A stretch of 64,000 nucleotides of DNA from Cucumis sativus (taxonomy: Eukaryota; Streptophyta; Magnoliopsida; Cucurbitales; Cucurbitaceae). Below, piece after piece: positions 24,773 through 37,983 of this stretch. The stretch covers positions 27,575,489 to 27,639,488 of the forward strand of contig NC_026655.2 in the NCBI RefSeq assembly GCF_000004075.3, in the 5' to 3' direction. The notes below the pieces were generated by a model. It was not told where the DNA came from, made no database searches, and worked only from the letters and a program-made list of their open reading frames with translations. How positions within the stretch are numbered: position 1 is the first letter of the stretch; every line of letters starts with the position of its first letter. The translations under genes and the position numbers were made by a program.

Positions 24773-27700
24773 TTAGCGTTTTGAAGTATCACCAAATACC
24801 TCTGTGTAACATATGGGGCAGGCCTGCACAACAAAACCATACAACAGAAATTAATTACTCAATCAAAAAGACTGTTTCTGGATCTGCCTCACCAAAAAGA
24901 AAAGGTGAAGAATCAATTAAAGATCATCTTCATCCTTACTTTATTAAAGACAGGAACTGAAGTTGCTTCAGAGTTGGGTTTCAAAATTGTTTTCTGAAAG
25001 TTGTTTTTCATTGGTTTCTTTAGAAGATTATGGAGCTCTAAACAATGATCTAAGTGCATAATAACTTCAGCCTTTACAAGTCATTTAAAAAATAGCTCTA
25101 TCAGAAATTTTGAGTCCCTTTTGGTTTTTGGTTTTTTGAAAATTGTATTCACTTTCTCACCATTTATTTATCGTGGTTTTCTAATCCTTGAGTAACATTT
25201 GAGGAACATTTGAATTGTTAATCAACTTTCGAAGACAAAAACTACTTTATTTAAGTTTTGTTCGGTAACCTCCACAATTAAACCTATAGGCACCACTTCC
25301 AAGTTCCATCTATTGGTTTTTATGGTTTGTTTTATCTATTGTAGGAGCCTTTTCAAAATCAAAGCTAAAACCTGAAAACTAAAAGGAAGCGGTTTCAGAA
25401 ATTGTTTCGTTTTCTAGAAATTGGCTAAGAATTTATACAATTACATAAACAAAAATATGAAAATCATGACTAAAAAATTGGGAGAAATTTTCAAAAAACC
25501 AAAAAAAAAAAAGATTATCCAAAAAAGCCATAATTTTTTAAACTGAATTTGGACTTTAAAAACATCTATAAAAAGCAAATCACATAACCAAGAAATCTTT
25601 GGAAGTAGTTTTTAGAAGCTTAATTTTCAAAACCAAAAACCAAATTAAGGCCTCATTTGACAACAATTTGACTTTTTGTCTTTTATTTTTGAAAGTTAAG
25701 CTTATAAACACAAATAAAACAAGCCCTGGTTTGGAAATGGGAAAGTAGTTTTTAGAATTTTGTTTCTAATAAAGCCGTTTTTAAGACCTCGGCAGAATGA
25801 ACATGGTTATTACTTGTTATGATATCTTGAACAGCGTAAAAATCAGTCTGCGAGTTGTAACCAATAAAACAATCAACAATCCCAGCACATGCAATGAACT
25901 AATAATAATACCTTGTTGATGCTAAGCCATTTGGTTCCACAACCAGCATGGTAGATATGTTTGCACGGCAGAGTGATCCGTCGATCACCTCGTTTATATT
26001 CCATCTGGCATATCACACATCTACATCCAATTAAGAGGAACAAAGTTAGACTCAAAAGGAAAAAGAACAAACTGAACTCTCAACCAGTTTCAGTTTTTTA
26101 TAATAGAAACGCCCAAGTCCAAAATGTTCATTTAGCATCTTTCCGCAAGTACAAGACATAATTTAGAAGTTAAGGTACATATTGTTATTTGAATACTTGG
26201 ATAACATATCTCAAAAAAAAAAAAGATAAAAAAGATCTTTCAGTAGAGTATGGCAATCTATCAAACGTCAAAGGCAATTGTGAGCTCTCATAAATTGATA
26301 AGTCTTTAATCATGGGAATAAGCCTAATAAATCATCAATTCAGAGACAAAAATATACATGCTGCCATTCTCTTTCTTGTCTTGATGGAGCGAAAGAATGA
26401 GTAAAACATAGTTTAGACGTATGTCTGACATGAAATTATCAGAATGCCCCCTTTTTTATAAAGAAAGCCATATCTGAATGCCTGATAATCAAATTTTGTT
26501 TCCCGTATCACTGATTCAAGATGAAACTAGCATAAAACAGGCTACAAAGTCTCGCTCGTCAGAGAACTTGTATCACTAAGAAATTAACTTGCCAACACCA
26601 CTACTTAAGTACTAAAATGTGAGGATAATGATTACAGCTCAATGTTAGTGGCAACGAAAGGAAAGGAAAGGAAAAAAGTTTAACACATTCCATCAAATGC
26701 ACATTATAAGCTAAGATATACCTCTCTCCTCGTGACTTTTTCCTTGAGAAGAAACTATATTTGTACTTCGATATCGGAAGCAAAGCGATCAATTCTTGAG
26801 ATAGACCTCGGCTTTGAGTTCCAACTGTCTCACCCAACTCTAGTAATTCCTGAACTTGAAATATTATAGATTTTTATTCAAATATTGAGAAAAGATAAAC
26901 ATACATTTTGGACGATCAGGTCAGATGACAGATGGAGAAATTTGTTTAACATTAGTTCAAAAAACAAACATAAAAACTTGACCCCAGAATAATAGTTCAG
27001 CAGCTCTATCATAAAGCACCAGTATCCTTATTAAACTAATTTTTTTAGTTCAATAACATGGGGCAAGAGATTTGAACCTCTGATCTCTAGGTTGAGGATA
27101 CCAGCTGACTATGCTTGGTTTGGAAGAACAACTTTCTTAAGCTTACATATTTTAATGTCTCATCAATCATCTCATTCTGGCCTATCCTCAACCAAGAATT
27201 TTTTCCCCAAGTTCCTTACAGTTATTCTATTACATCAAGTTTAAATTCTTATGCAATATCAAAGGTAGCTTTCAGCATCTGCTAATCAATCATAAAATTG
27301 ATATTAAAACTCCCATGGTTTATTCGTCCCCATAAATTGAGGAGATGACACAATCATTGTAACTTGCATTACTTGGTTCTTCCGACTATGTGGTTTCATA
27401 TATTGATGGAAATCGATACTTTCACCAACAAATAAAAGGAAAAAACAAGTACACAAAAAGTTTATCAAATGCACTAACCTCATAAGTCATATTATCAGGA
27501 TCTACATTGTCTTGCCAAACAACCTACACGTAAACATAAATATTCGTTCATCAATAATTTTGGCCAAAACACACGACCAAACAAGTGTCGTATTTCAAGT
27601 AGAAAGTTGACTTGTCAAACCATGTAAAAAGCCACAAACCTGAAAATCATGTGAATTATGATGTCTCCTTGGACCTGAGAGAAAATCTGTTGTTAGTGCT

Positions 27701-29068
27701 AACAGCAAGAGTCGAAAAAAGTGCTAACAGAGAGGGAAAATATGCAGCATTTAGAGATAAACGAATAGCTAAAATTCAAGGGTCATCTTATTTCAAGAAC
27801 CATATTTCTTCTTGGTATTTAACTAAACAAAACTTATAAGAATCTTCTACCAGAATTCTTAGTTCATTCATGTATGAAGTGTTCTCTCAAGATGTAACAT
27901 TCAGCCTGCACTGAACTCTTGAGAAATAAGTACAAAGATACTGATATTCCCTATGCTGGCAAATGTTAATGATAAAATTACGTTTTTATATTAGAAAAAA
28001 ACCCCTTCAGTGTTTGGTGTTTCACTCCTACCAAGACAATTGTTACACTTGCAAAAGTAAATATTTTGCGTACTTCTAGGAAACCTCAATGGTGAACCCA
28101 ACAAATACAAAATAAATTGAAACGAACTCTTTTTTCTTTTCTTTTCTTTCCTTCTTTTTTTTTTTTTTTTTTTTTTTGGGGGGGGGGGGGGGGGGGAGAT
28201 GAGAATGGTGAGAATTATCTAATTACCGAGAATCATCACTTACATTCTACATGGTTGTCAAATGCTATAGTATTTGTAATTTCTTCGAATTCAGGATTTA
28301 CGGTACTCTGTAAATTAGGCTGAGTTGCAGAATTTTCTAGCCTTCTATGTTCATAAATTATGGGCTCGTGATCATGCATCCTATAAGCTTGAGGTGGGTT
28401 GTAATAGGAAGGACTCCCAAAATCTGAAAACCCAAACTTGTAAAAGTTTGAATTCAGTGGAGGATAAACATTCTCCTGCAAGTGTGAAACTTAATAAGTA
28501 TATTGCCATTTTCCATTCACAGTCAAAACTAATTAAAGCAACGGTAGAGAGGAGCACTACGTTCAAGTATAGTATTTGCCAGCTTATAAATTATAAAGAG
28601 AGGAAGACAATTTCAACTTGAAAGAAAACCCAAGAAGGAAGGACAGACGAAGAAAAAACCAAAGAAATGCAAAGAAACTTTCCCAAGATCACTCCCTATA
28701 GAATAAATGTCACTGCCCCTCAAAAAGATGCATATACCACAACCTTTCATTTCACAAACAAGAAAATAATCATGTGCTGTAAAGTAGATGTTGTCCGTAA
28801 AGTTACATCAGAGAAGATTAAAAAAATAAAAATAAATAAATAATCAATTGAATAGTTCAATAGCAAGGAAAAAATTCAAGTTCAGTTGTTTGGAACACAG
28901 AAGCAAGCAGATTTAAAGTACCTGAGAATGTGAAGCACCCGAAAAAATGAAATTTACATGTTCATAGGTAAGTCCTTCAAAGTATTCCAGAAAACTTCCA
29001 GCAGTGTTATAAGGATAATTGGTGTTAACATGATGAACTTCTGTCTGCGGCGTGCTGTTCCAACTCAT
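24773..29068 (-). CDS. BB: BIG BROTHER-like RING-H2 E3 ubiquitin ligase (7 coding exons)
   Basis: Coding exons, in transcription order: 29068-28922, 28475-28244, 27674-27640, 27523-27479, 26849-26722, 26020-25912 and 24823-24773. All have GT-AG borders and matching phases, giving 248 aa, the length I recall for Arabidopsis BIG BROTHER. The N-terminus has MSWNSTPQTE and a YPYNTAGSFLEYF block. The middle has VWQDNVDPDNMTYEELLELG and VGTQSRGLSQEL, and the end is a RING-H2 finger. All eight zinc ligands are present: C197, C200, C215, H217, H220, C223, C234, C237. The protein ends EVFGDTSKR. Family knowledge: BB is a RING E3 that limits organ size by ending cell proliferation early, acting through ubiquitination of growth regulators such as DA1-family peptidases. 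Two non-coding leader exons lie upstream. Orthology is inferred from remembered sequence and not from a search. Confidence 0.9.
28156..28197. repeat. Poly(T)-poly(G) homopolymer junction in an intron
   Basis: A T run of over 20 bases passes directly into a G run of about 19 bases. It lies in the intron between coding exons two and three of the BIG BROTHER-like gene, shortly after the 28244 donor site. Length is likely unreliable in both the genome and the assembly. Confidence 0.85.
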
Positions 29069-30060
29069 TTCATACACAACTGAAGTTAACACTGAAGTTA
29101 ACAAATATTCTGTAAAATGCAGAAACATCACAAAACCAAATGAATACTCCAGGCAATAAACTGAAAGAACAAACTCCCACTCCAAACTGTTCAGCAAAGC
29201 CAACCCATTACAAAAGTTTACCAAACTAAACCGTTAGAGGTTCCAACATACAACTTGAAACAGAAGAGAAAAATAAGCAAACCAAGTATTATTTTACACC
29301 TAAATGTGAGAAACAGATCATGAAAAATCAGCCCCTAAAGTTTTCTAATGTCCTAGATTAAAGTAGAGTAAACCCATACACAATATACACAGATCAGACG
29401 AGACATTTCGTCTAAAGCCATCTGCCACAGCCAAAACCACTTCTCAGCAAATCTCTAGTCTACCAGATCCCAGAAAAAGAAATAGATAAAATCCAAATTC
29501 TTTAAAACCAAGCAACAATTAACGAAGGAAACACAATGGAAGAGTACCATCGGACTCAAACTCCCTAACAATCCCTTCTACATTTCGCAATTGCTGGAAA
29601 AAAAAAGGAAATGAAACAAGCAATCATTCAACCCCAAATATCACTTATTCAATCAAAATTAAACACAATCAAAGGAATCCCACCACCACTCGCTTCAACA
29701 CAAACAGAAGCAAAACAAGAAAACCCAAAATGTAGGTGGTTAGAAACTCACATTTCAACGACGGAGCGATCCGCAGAAGACAAACAAGCAGCTCCGACGC
29801 CGAATCCCAAGAATGAAAAGCTCAAAAGAACATGTGGGTCAGCAGAAAAAATCGAAATTGGAGGAAGAAGTGAAAGAGATGAAGGAAAAAAACAAAAGGG
29901 GTGCCGGAAAACTAGATGAAAATGAAATGGGAGAAGAGAAAAAAAAGAAGAAGAAAAGGAAAAGGAAAAGGGGATTGATTCGAAAGGAAGAGGGAAGGGA
30001 TTAAAGAAAGAAAGAGACAATGATCAACTTTGATGGGAAAAAAGAGAGAGAGAGTCTATG
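29069..30060 (-). other. Predicted 5' leader exons and introns of the BIG BROTHER-like gene
   Basis: Leader exon 1 ends at 29752 with donor AAAT|GTGAGT. Leader exon 2 is 29593-29548 (46 bases; acceptor TTTTCCAG, donor ATG|GTACTC). Exon 3 begins at 29109 after TTTTACAG and contains the start codon at 29068. The upstream limit is unclear: a CT-rich stretch on the transcribed strand lies near 30010-30060, and the nearest TATA-like word (ATTATATAGA) is near 30220. Exon 2 contains ATG-TAG, and its last three bases are another ATG. Confidence 0.55.
29578..29583 (-). promoter_or_regulatory. Minimal start-stop uORF (AUGUAG) in leader exon 2
   Basis: ATG is followed directly by TAG inside the predicted 46-base leader exon. 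Start-stop uORFs can stall ribosomes and lower translation or mRNA stability; AUGUAA in Arabidopsis NIP5;1 is the known case. Any role here is inferred and depends on the leader exon being correct. Confidence 0.4.
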
Positions 30061-33000
30061 GTTGAATGATTGTGGTTGGTTTGGTTTCTGTAGGTTTCTT
30101 CGGCCAATTTAGATCGAAGGTTTAGAGAATTTATCTCGCTTTCTTTAACTCTTTTCTCAGTTTTCTTTGATTGCGTGCAACAACAGATTCCATCTCATCT
30201 AATCAAATCTTCATTCTCTATATAATTTTCTGTTCATACGCTCTAACAAGTAACAACTTCAATCCACTTTCCTTATCACTTTTTTTAAATGCTAAACTAT
30301 CACAGCTTCTCCAAATTTAATGCTTACCCTTTCAATCAAATTTTAAATTTAGTTCTTACAAAAGTTAATATTTATCCAAACTATTAACGTTAATAATATT
30401 TACCAGAATTGATTAAACCTTTCATTTAGTTTTTCAAAATTATAATAATAATAGTACTAATTTTCTCAAAATTAATATATTTTTAAATTTTATAATAAAA
30501 ATGTCATAATGAACTAAGTCGAGTTGAGTATTGAAGCAACTCAATATTATTTTATGAGTACACATAGTTTGAGTGTTGGTTGAAGTAATTTCTTTGAACT
30601 CACTCGAAAATTCAATACAATTGAACTCTTATAAAGCAGGTTGGATACAAATTAAACTCTTATAAATCGGGTTGGATGGCGGTGGTGGTGGATATTGAAG
30701 TTGGTAATGGTTTTTTCAAAGAAATGTAAATGGAATTGTAATAGTTTTATGTGGGTTGTGTTTGTGTGGTTTGGTGGGAGGCATGCGTTGAAGGAGAGGT
30801 GAGCACTTGGCCAATACTTTCTTCAACTGCCCAACTCCCAATCACACTTTCTTCCAACTTTGGACTATTAGTATATCAAAATATTAATTTTACTTAATTA
30901 ACTTCTTCTTTCTTACTACTATATTTTCAATTCTTTCTCCTCTTATTTCTTGTATTCAAATTAAAAGCATAAAAAAAAAACCTCTATTTTGAGTCCTTAT
31001 TTTTTAATCCTATGTTTTTTTTTTTTAATTTATTAATCTAATTTCGAAAATCTACTTTCACATTCGAGTAAAAATTTTGATTCAAAATAATTAATATTAA
31101 AAGAATGATTTTAAAAGTATAGTATAGAAATTACGCTTCATGTTTAACATTACAACCATCAAAATGAACAAAATCTAAAAGATGTACAAACTAAAAGTTA
31201 AAAAATATATGAAATAAAATTGATTTGTTTAATTACTAAAATTTAGATTGTTTGAATTACTCGAGTGTTTAATTTAAAATATATGTTATTTTAGAAAAAA
31301 TTGGAGTGTTTATCGAAATAGTTTTAAAGTGTACTTTAAACATTTTTTAATAAAAGAATTCAAATAAAAGATGAGATTTTTTTATAACGTTTTTTTTCTC
31401 ATTTCAATCCAAACACAACTTTAAACTAGGTGTAACTTTCATGGTTAGAACATTAAATTCTAATTTTATCTATTTTTTATATCATTAAATAAATGATATT
31501 ATTGCAACTATTTCTATAAACGAAAATTAAATGAAATGGCTTTTAAAGCAACTACGTGAAAATCTTTTAAATAGGATACGTTTCAAGTTATTTGTCTCGT
31601 TATAGTTTCTATATTTCAATGAGTAAAATATTAAATTTATCTTCCATTTTTTGATCAATCGATAATATAAAACTATGACATGTCTCCACTTAATTAATGA
31701 ATAATACAAAATGAACCACTTGAAGGATGTTCGACCTGGTTTTGTTACTACTAATGTTGATATCATTTGTGATGATAGGATGAGGTAGAGCAACTGTAAT
31801 CGTTGGGGGCTTGGATTCTGAAACGTGTATTTCTTCTAAGGAGTTAGGTAAAGTGGTTATCATTGTGGGAAAGATCTGGGAAGTGATAAGCAAGAGATCA
31901 GCTACTCTAATCTCTAAGGAGGGTTTGTAGATTCAAACTCCATCAGTAATAATAACTTCATTCTACCAAAGAAGATATATATATATATATATGAGTTTGT
32001 GTTTGTGTTTGGATTTTCCTGCTATATATTCTGCCTTCATATCTCCTTACAAAGAATTATTGGAAATTAAACTCTCATGTTACTTGGAATTTAGTCAGAT
32101 TAATAAAAGGGTTATCTTCTTGGTTTTGCATGGTATATTCAAAGATGCATTACAATTAAAATCAATGATAATCCTTAGGGTAATTACTATTTTGTGAGGT
32201 ACTTAATTAAAAAAATTTACTTATGTGCATGCACACACCCATCTCCATTATTTGAATTAACATTTTCTAAAGAAAGTTTAAAACTAAATAGAAACAATTT
32301 ATGAATCAAGTTTGGAGTCTTTTAAGTTACTATATATTAAGTTATAGATTAATGCAAAATGGATGGACTATCCTACCAACTTTATTGTGAGAGAAAAAGA
32401 AAACAAAATTCCAAATTTGTTGGTAATATGTGTTTAGAAGTGGTTGACTTATAATTTTAGAAAGAGAATATATATATATATATATTATATATATATAGAT
32501 GAAGAAGGATGGCCAACACCATACATCACATTCTTGACTCTTTTAAAAGGTGATTTGGTGATTGTTGGTGGTTTGTTGAGAATCATTCCTTCTAAATAAA
32601 TAATTATAAAAATAATTCATGTTTTTTCTTTTCTTTTTTGCATATATATATATATAATATTTTTTATTTTCTTTTTGTTCATACACACATAACCTTGGAT
32701 TATATTCTTTAATATAGCTAGAGAGATAAAAGAGAAATCTACGTGGGAACTACTAAACTTTTTTAAATAAATATATTTTTTAATTTCAGATGGAAACTAT
32801 TCATGTTTTATGTGCAAATATTTTCAAATCTTAAAAATTTAAAAATATATGTTTATTATCTGTACATGAAAAAAAAAAAAAAAAAACTAATAAACATTTG
32901 GTTCTCTATATTTTCCTCTCTTTTTTTTTCGTTTTCTTCTTCAAATTCTCTTCCTCGTCCCCTTGTTGTTTGTTTGGTGTTTGTTCTTCTAAAAAATAAA

Positions 33001-34299
33001 TTAATAGAATTGCACACTTTGGTTCATCATGATTCATGGTATTTGAACCATGACAATAAGAAAATTAAAGAATAATATAAGCATCAACAGATTTTATAAC
33101 TTAAATATTTTAACATATGTTATATATTAGGGATTGTTGGTTGAAAAAATGTTTTGAACGAGAAGTTTTATAGGTATGATAAATTCACGTTTGTTACACC
33201 ATTTTTTATAGTGGCACGAAAATAAGTTATTCCTATGTCTTTTCTTTTTGCTTTAAAAAACAATGGATTTTCTCTTCTCTCCGTCTTTTTCTTTTTCATT
33301 TTATTTAATTTATTGTGAGTAATATAGTTAATTAATTTGTTAATTATAATTAACAAAATTAATTTTTTTACTAAATCAATAATATTTTGTTAAAATATTT
33401 ACTTAACTTTTTAAAAATAGAGAATTATAAAAAAAAAATAGAAAATTTAAATATTCTATAGATCCAATTTTGTTCTCTAGTGGTTTTTTTATTTAGAGGG
33501 TAAATAATTTGTTAACTTTTAATTTTTAAAACTCCATTTATTAAATGAGTACAATTATATATTTATTGATATAATTTGTTGTTTTCTTTTTCTTACCTTA
33601 ATTTTTTATATATTGTTTACAGAAACATATTTCTTTTAGGTTATTTAATCTAAACTAATTGATGTAAATAAAATATATAATTAATTATATGTAATGAATT
33701 CTACTCAACTAAAATTGAATAGTTGATTGTAACAAATAAATAACCATACACATTTTCTTTCAAAAACTATTGCAATTAAAGCTTAAGGGTGGGATGGGGA
33801 AAATGATTTTGACAGCGAAGTTGATAATACAAGCATTATGTCAGTTGAGCTACATCATATTGATCATAACTATATACTTTAAAATATATTAAATTAATAA
33901 ATATACGATTTGAATATATTTATTTTCTCAAAACTTTGCTTCACATAAAAGGTGAGAAAAGAACGATTTTTATATCTACGAAATAAAGCTTTATATCCAC
34001 AATCAACTTAAGAAAATACTAGAGAAATGGTTTTGTAATAATGTTAATCAAACGATAAACTTTGGTCAAAAATAAAAATTTAAGAGAAGTAGTAAAAAGT
34101 TATTTTTTCACGTGCAAACACAGTAACACAAATTCGTCTAATCTAAAGGTAACGATTGGCTTAGGTAGAAAAAGTTTCTACTTCCACTGCAACCATAATT
34201 TGGAAGCTCCCTTACAAGTATTTGTAAATCAAATCTTCGACTATGTTGAAACAAGTTACCATTTTTCCTTCAAAACTTCCTTTAATTACCTTTTTGTTA

Positions 34300-34860
34300 T
34301 AGGCCAAAATCCAAGTAATTTCCAACTATGGGTCCTCTTAAGGTTCTCCATGTGACTTTTGAGGTTCTTCGAGGTCCTACATGTGACTCCGGGCTCCTTC
34401 ATGGGTTTTACCAAGGTCTTCCATAGAGCATCCAATGTTCTTTATGTGACTTCTAAGTCATCTACCGGCAAGACTATATAGGCATTCATGAGACTATTAC
34501 TTAGTCTTCTATGGATCATACTAATGTCATTCATGAGACACTAAAGTCCTCCATTTTCGTCTTCTTACTTCTCTTATGAGTCTTCTTATGACCCTACTAA
34601 GGTTTTTTATGGACCGTCCTTTAAGCTTCTACGATGAGTAATTGACTTTGGCTCCCTCATAAGTTCTACTGAAATTCTCATTTGTCCTTAGAGTAGCTCT
34701 CTCATGTTCCAACTAATCCACTTAGATCGGCCTCCTAACGCCATAGGTGACTAGTAGTCAAACATTTGTGTTCCATTGACCTTAGTTTATCATTTTAGGC
34801 CTCTTTAACTCTCTAGTTTGTTAGCCTTGACCTATCTCGAGAGATCTACCTATAACAATA
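34300..34860. repeat. Degenerate repeat with TTC(C/T)ATG(T/A)GAC words
   Basis: Words such as CTCCATGTGACT, CCTACATGTGACT, TTTATGTGACTTCT, TTCATGAGACTA, TTCATGAGACAC and CTTCTTATGACC recur every 25-60 bases over about 500 bases, mixed with (G/A)GTC(C/T)TC. Base composition is visibly richer in GC than the flanks. It looks like an ancient minisatellite or decayed repeat element; no protein frame persists. Confidence 0.4.
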
Positions 34861-35445
34861 ATACACAATCAAAAGACATGAAATTGAATATTTTGTATTA
34901 TGATTAAATTGATGTCTCCAAATGTGAAGGACTTGCACTTGGATAAGAAGATAAATCCAAAATTTTCATATGTTGGTTTCTAATCCTAATAGAGAATAAC
35001 ATTCATTCTCATTTCTCATTCTTAATTGTTTAACTTCTTTTATCTTTCATTATAGTTTCTTGTATATATCTATATATAATAACATAAAGTTGAAAGAAAA
35101 CATGTCTTCTATATTTATGAAAAAAAATAACATTTATTTTATTCCCCACCCCATCATCATAACTTTATATGTTTTTTTTCCTCAATGTCATCATATGCTT
35201 TAGAACTTTTTCTTATATCACAATGCATGGTAAGTTGAGATACTTTTTTTCTTTACATATTTTTCAATAATTAATCATAATTTTTGTATAGCAATGAATA
35301 AGAAAGTAATAATGTCTATAAGACATTTGTATATATATGTAGTACCCATCCAAAAAGTGATTCAATATTCAAAAAGATCAATGATTATTTCTTTTTCTTT
35401 TTTCTTTTTTGAAGAAAATAGGGAGACAAAGTTTATGAAAGTACA

Positions 35446-35822
35446 TTAAGAAGTTGAGCCTTTTTTTTCTTTCAAGTGATGGATTGAAATTGAAGTGGAA
35501 CTCCTAGTTAATTTATGAAGTGTAAAAAGAAAAAAAAAACAATTATTATAGAAATGTATTTTTGAGAAATTGATTTTATTGGACAATATAGGGTTTTTGA
35601 TGAGGTTAAAAAGGAATTCCAAAATAAAGTGCATTAAAAGGTTTAGGGCTTTTTCTTTTTCAAGTGATGGATTGAATTGAAGTGGAAGTTCTAATTAAAT
35701 TGAGTGCAAAAATAAAAACAAAAACAATTATTATAGAGATAATTGCATTTTGTAAATTGACTTTACTATATAATAAGTGTTTTTTATGAGATTAAACAAG
35801 AGTTTCAAAATTACACTCAATA
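35446..35822. repeat. Diverged two-copy tandem duplication, about 190 bp
   Basis: 35446-35637 and 35638-35822 share the same order of blocks: 'caagtgatggattgaa', 'gaagtggaa', 'aacaattattatagag/a' and 'gatgaggttaaa / tatgagattaaa'. Divergence is moderate with indels. Confidence 0.65.
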
Positions 35823-37983
35823 TTTATATTTTAGATTTTGTTCTGTAACTATTTCTTTTTTTCACCTCACCTCTGTAAATTTCATGTTTGTTAATCAATA
35901 TTTTTAAAAACTAAGTTAAAATTTTAAAATTAAATAATATATAGTTTTTTTATTATTTTAAAATTTGGGTGTGAATTCAACTCTTTGTCCTTAAAATATA
36001 TAAATTTTGGTAAGAAATGAAGAGAAAATATGCTTGTTTGTTTTAGAAAAAGTGAAACGGTTACCAAATGAGACCTATACTTCATCGTTTCACCCATCTT
36101 CGAATATGAACATATATGTAAACAAGATACATTTTACTTTTCACCTTTCTACTTTTCAATAATCAAACTAATTAATTGCTTCACATATCAATTTATACTC
36201 AGGAGGTTGTATCAATTTAGATTGTAGACTTTGATAAGCATATCAATTTAAACCCTCAATCATCAGCAAATTTCGTATAGGGTCATGGTGCCCCACTTTA
36301 TACTCTTTATATAATACACACACATATATATATGTATAAACAATTTTTTATTATATTGATATATTAGCGGTTAGTCTAGTGGTAAAATAATCATTTAGTC
36401 CTCCTTTAGATCGTTGAAGCCCAACTAGTTGTTATATTTTTTTCTAAACTACAAAACTTATTGTCAAAGAGAACCTTGGCTCAATAAATAAAATAAAATG
36501 TTTTGCACGATATCTTCAAACTTAATTTAAAGGAAGGTACATGTTAATCTACTTACAAAAGTTTGGTATTTAAACCCAAATATATATAAACTAAATCGTT
36601 GTTGAATATGATAATATATACTCGACATATACGAAAGTTTAGATACCAAACTATCATTTAAAACAAGAGTACAAGAAAACGAAAAAACAACAGGAGAATG
36701 ATGATTAAAACATACTACTTGTCATTGAGTGTGGTAATGGGGTGTGGACATCCAATCAATTTGGATGATGCTGTCTGGCATGGGTGAAAGCAATCACACA
36801 AGTCTTAACAAATGGGGACATACAATATATATATATATATACATATATATAGCTTTTCTTCAATGAGAATTAAGACCTTATAACAAGTGAAAAGATAAAA
36901 GCAAAAGGACAACACTGAATATATTATTCTTTATTCTTTGTGTTTCCTCATCTACCCACAACTGTTCATGTGGACTCTCACACATCACACATTCATCCCT
37001 CTTCTCTAATTACACTCTATTTCTTTTCCTTTTTCGATCTGTGAGCAATGTTTATTTACAACGATGCAAAACTAATCCTTCCAAAGAGTTGAAATTGGGT
37101 TGTAAATCAATGTTATTTGTGTTGGTGATTAATTACTTCTACTTTTGTTTTGGTTTTTTGTTTTTTTTTTTGTTTTTTGAAGGATCTTTTACTGATGAGT
37201 TGTGGTCTGCATTTCAATGTTTTCCTACGTATATTTCGTATTGCATGCATTTCAACTTGACTTTAAGATGGCCAATGCATGGATCATTTGGGGATACAAA
37301 AACTTGGGATTTGTATCTTACAAGTATTAATCTTAATGAATTAGAAGGTCTTGAATGGGCTATGACGTTGTCCCATATTCTTTTAAGTTTTGTTTAGATT
37401 ATGTCCTTTGTCTGGTGTTTGGTATTGATTGCTAGATGATTTGGTGGGTAAGGTTGAGCCCTTTTGTTAGGGATCTATACACTTTTATCTGTAAGGTTCT
37501 CACTATCCTTGAAACAAATTAAAAAATTTCTCTACAACTTAGTCTAAGTTTAGAGTTGTTAATATGGTTGATTGGGTACAATGTTAAATATCGTGCGTCT
37601 CTTTCTCTCTCTCTCTGGACATATCATATGTTAATATTTTTGTATGTTTTATTGACGGGAAAACTTTCTTTTATGAGCTGTGTTTTTGTACAGGGAGGTG
37701 GTTTCCTTTTTTGAACCTTCCCTTTTAGTCTCCTTTTAATTATCTTTGGAGTTTTTCCTTGTTTGCTCGTGATTTTGGTGGTTGATTCTGTCTCTTGTCT
37801 TTTGGGTTTGAATATAAAAGATATCGTTGTTTATTTTCACTTTATGGAAAAACCTAGAAGTTATATGAAATATCAATAAAAAAGAATATATCTTTCTAAA
37901 TGGTGTGTGTTTATTGAGAAGAAGAAAATCATTGTGCTATCTGGGAATATAGTTGGTTTTTTTTTGACATTGCATTCGACATT

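Larger units (their letters stand above)
30061..37983. other. Gene-poor AT-rich intergenic region
   Basis: No gene is supported over about 8 kb. It contains many TA tracts (near 31977, 32470, 32645, 36826), a diverged 190-bp tandem duplication (35446-35822), and a less AT-rich degenerate repeat region at 34300-34860. Around 36900-37400, a CT-rich, promoter-like stretch precedes a 118-codon open frame (37041-37397). That frame has an aromatic-rich centre and no recognised domain; it could be part of a non-coding transcript. Open frames elsewhere look random. Confidence 0.45.

Noticed and set aside
28913..29224. 103-codon frame starting MVNFCNG in the BIG BROTHER-like gene
   Set aside because: Its first half is intron upstream of the TTTTACAG acceptor. 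Only the part from MSWNSTPQ at 29068 matches the family.
31690..31893. 67-codon minus-strand frame with Thr/Ile/Pro-rich sequence
   Set aside because: No domain, and the flanks are AT-rich without splice or promoter signals. It may be a transposon remnant but cannot be supported.
36360..36430. tRNA-like GCGGTTAGTCTAGTGGTAAA sequence
   Set aside because: The A-box-like start is good, but the B box and acceptor stem do not pair. It is probably a decayed tRNA-derived repeat.
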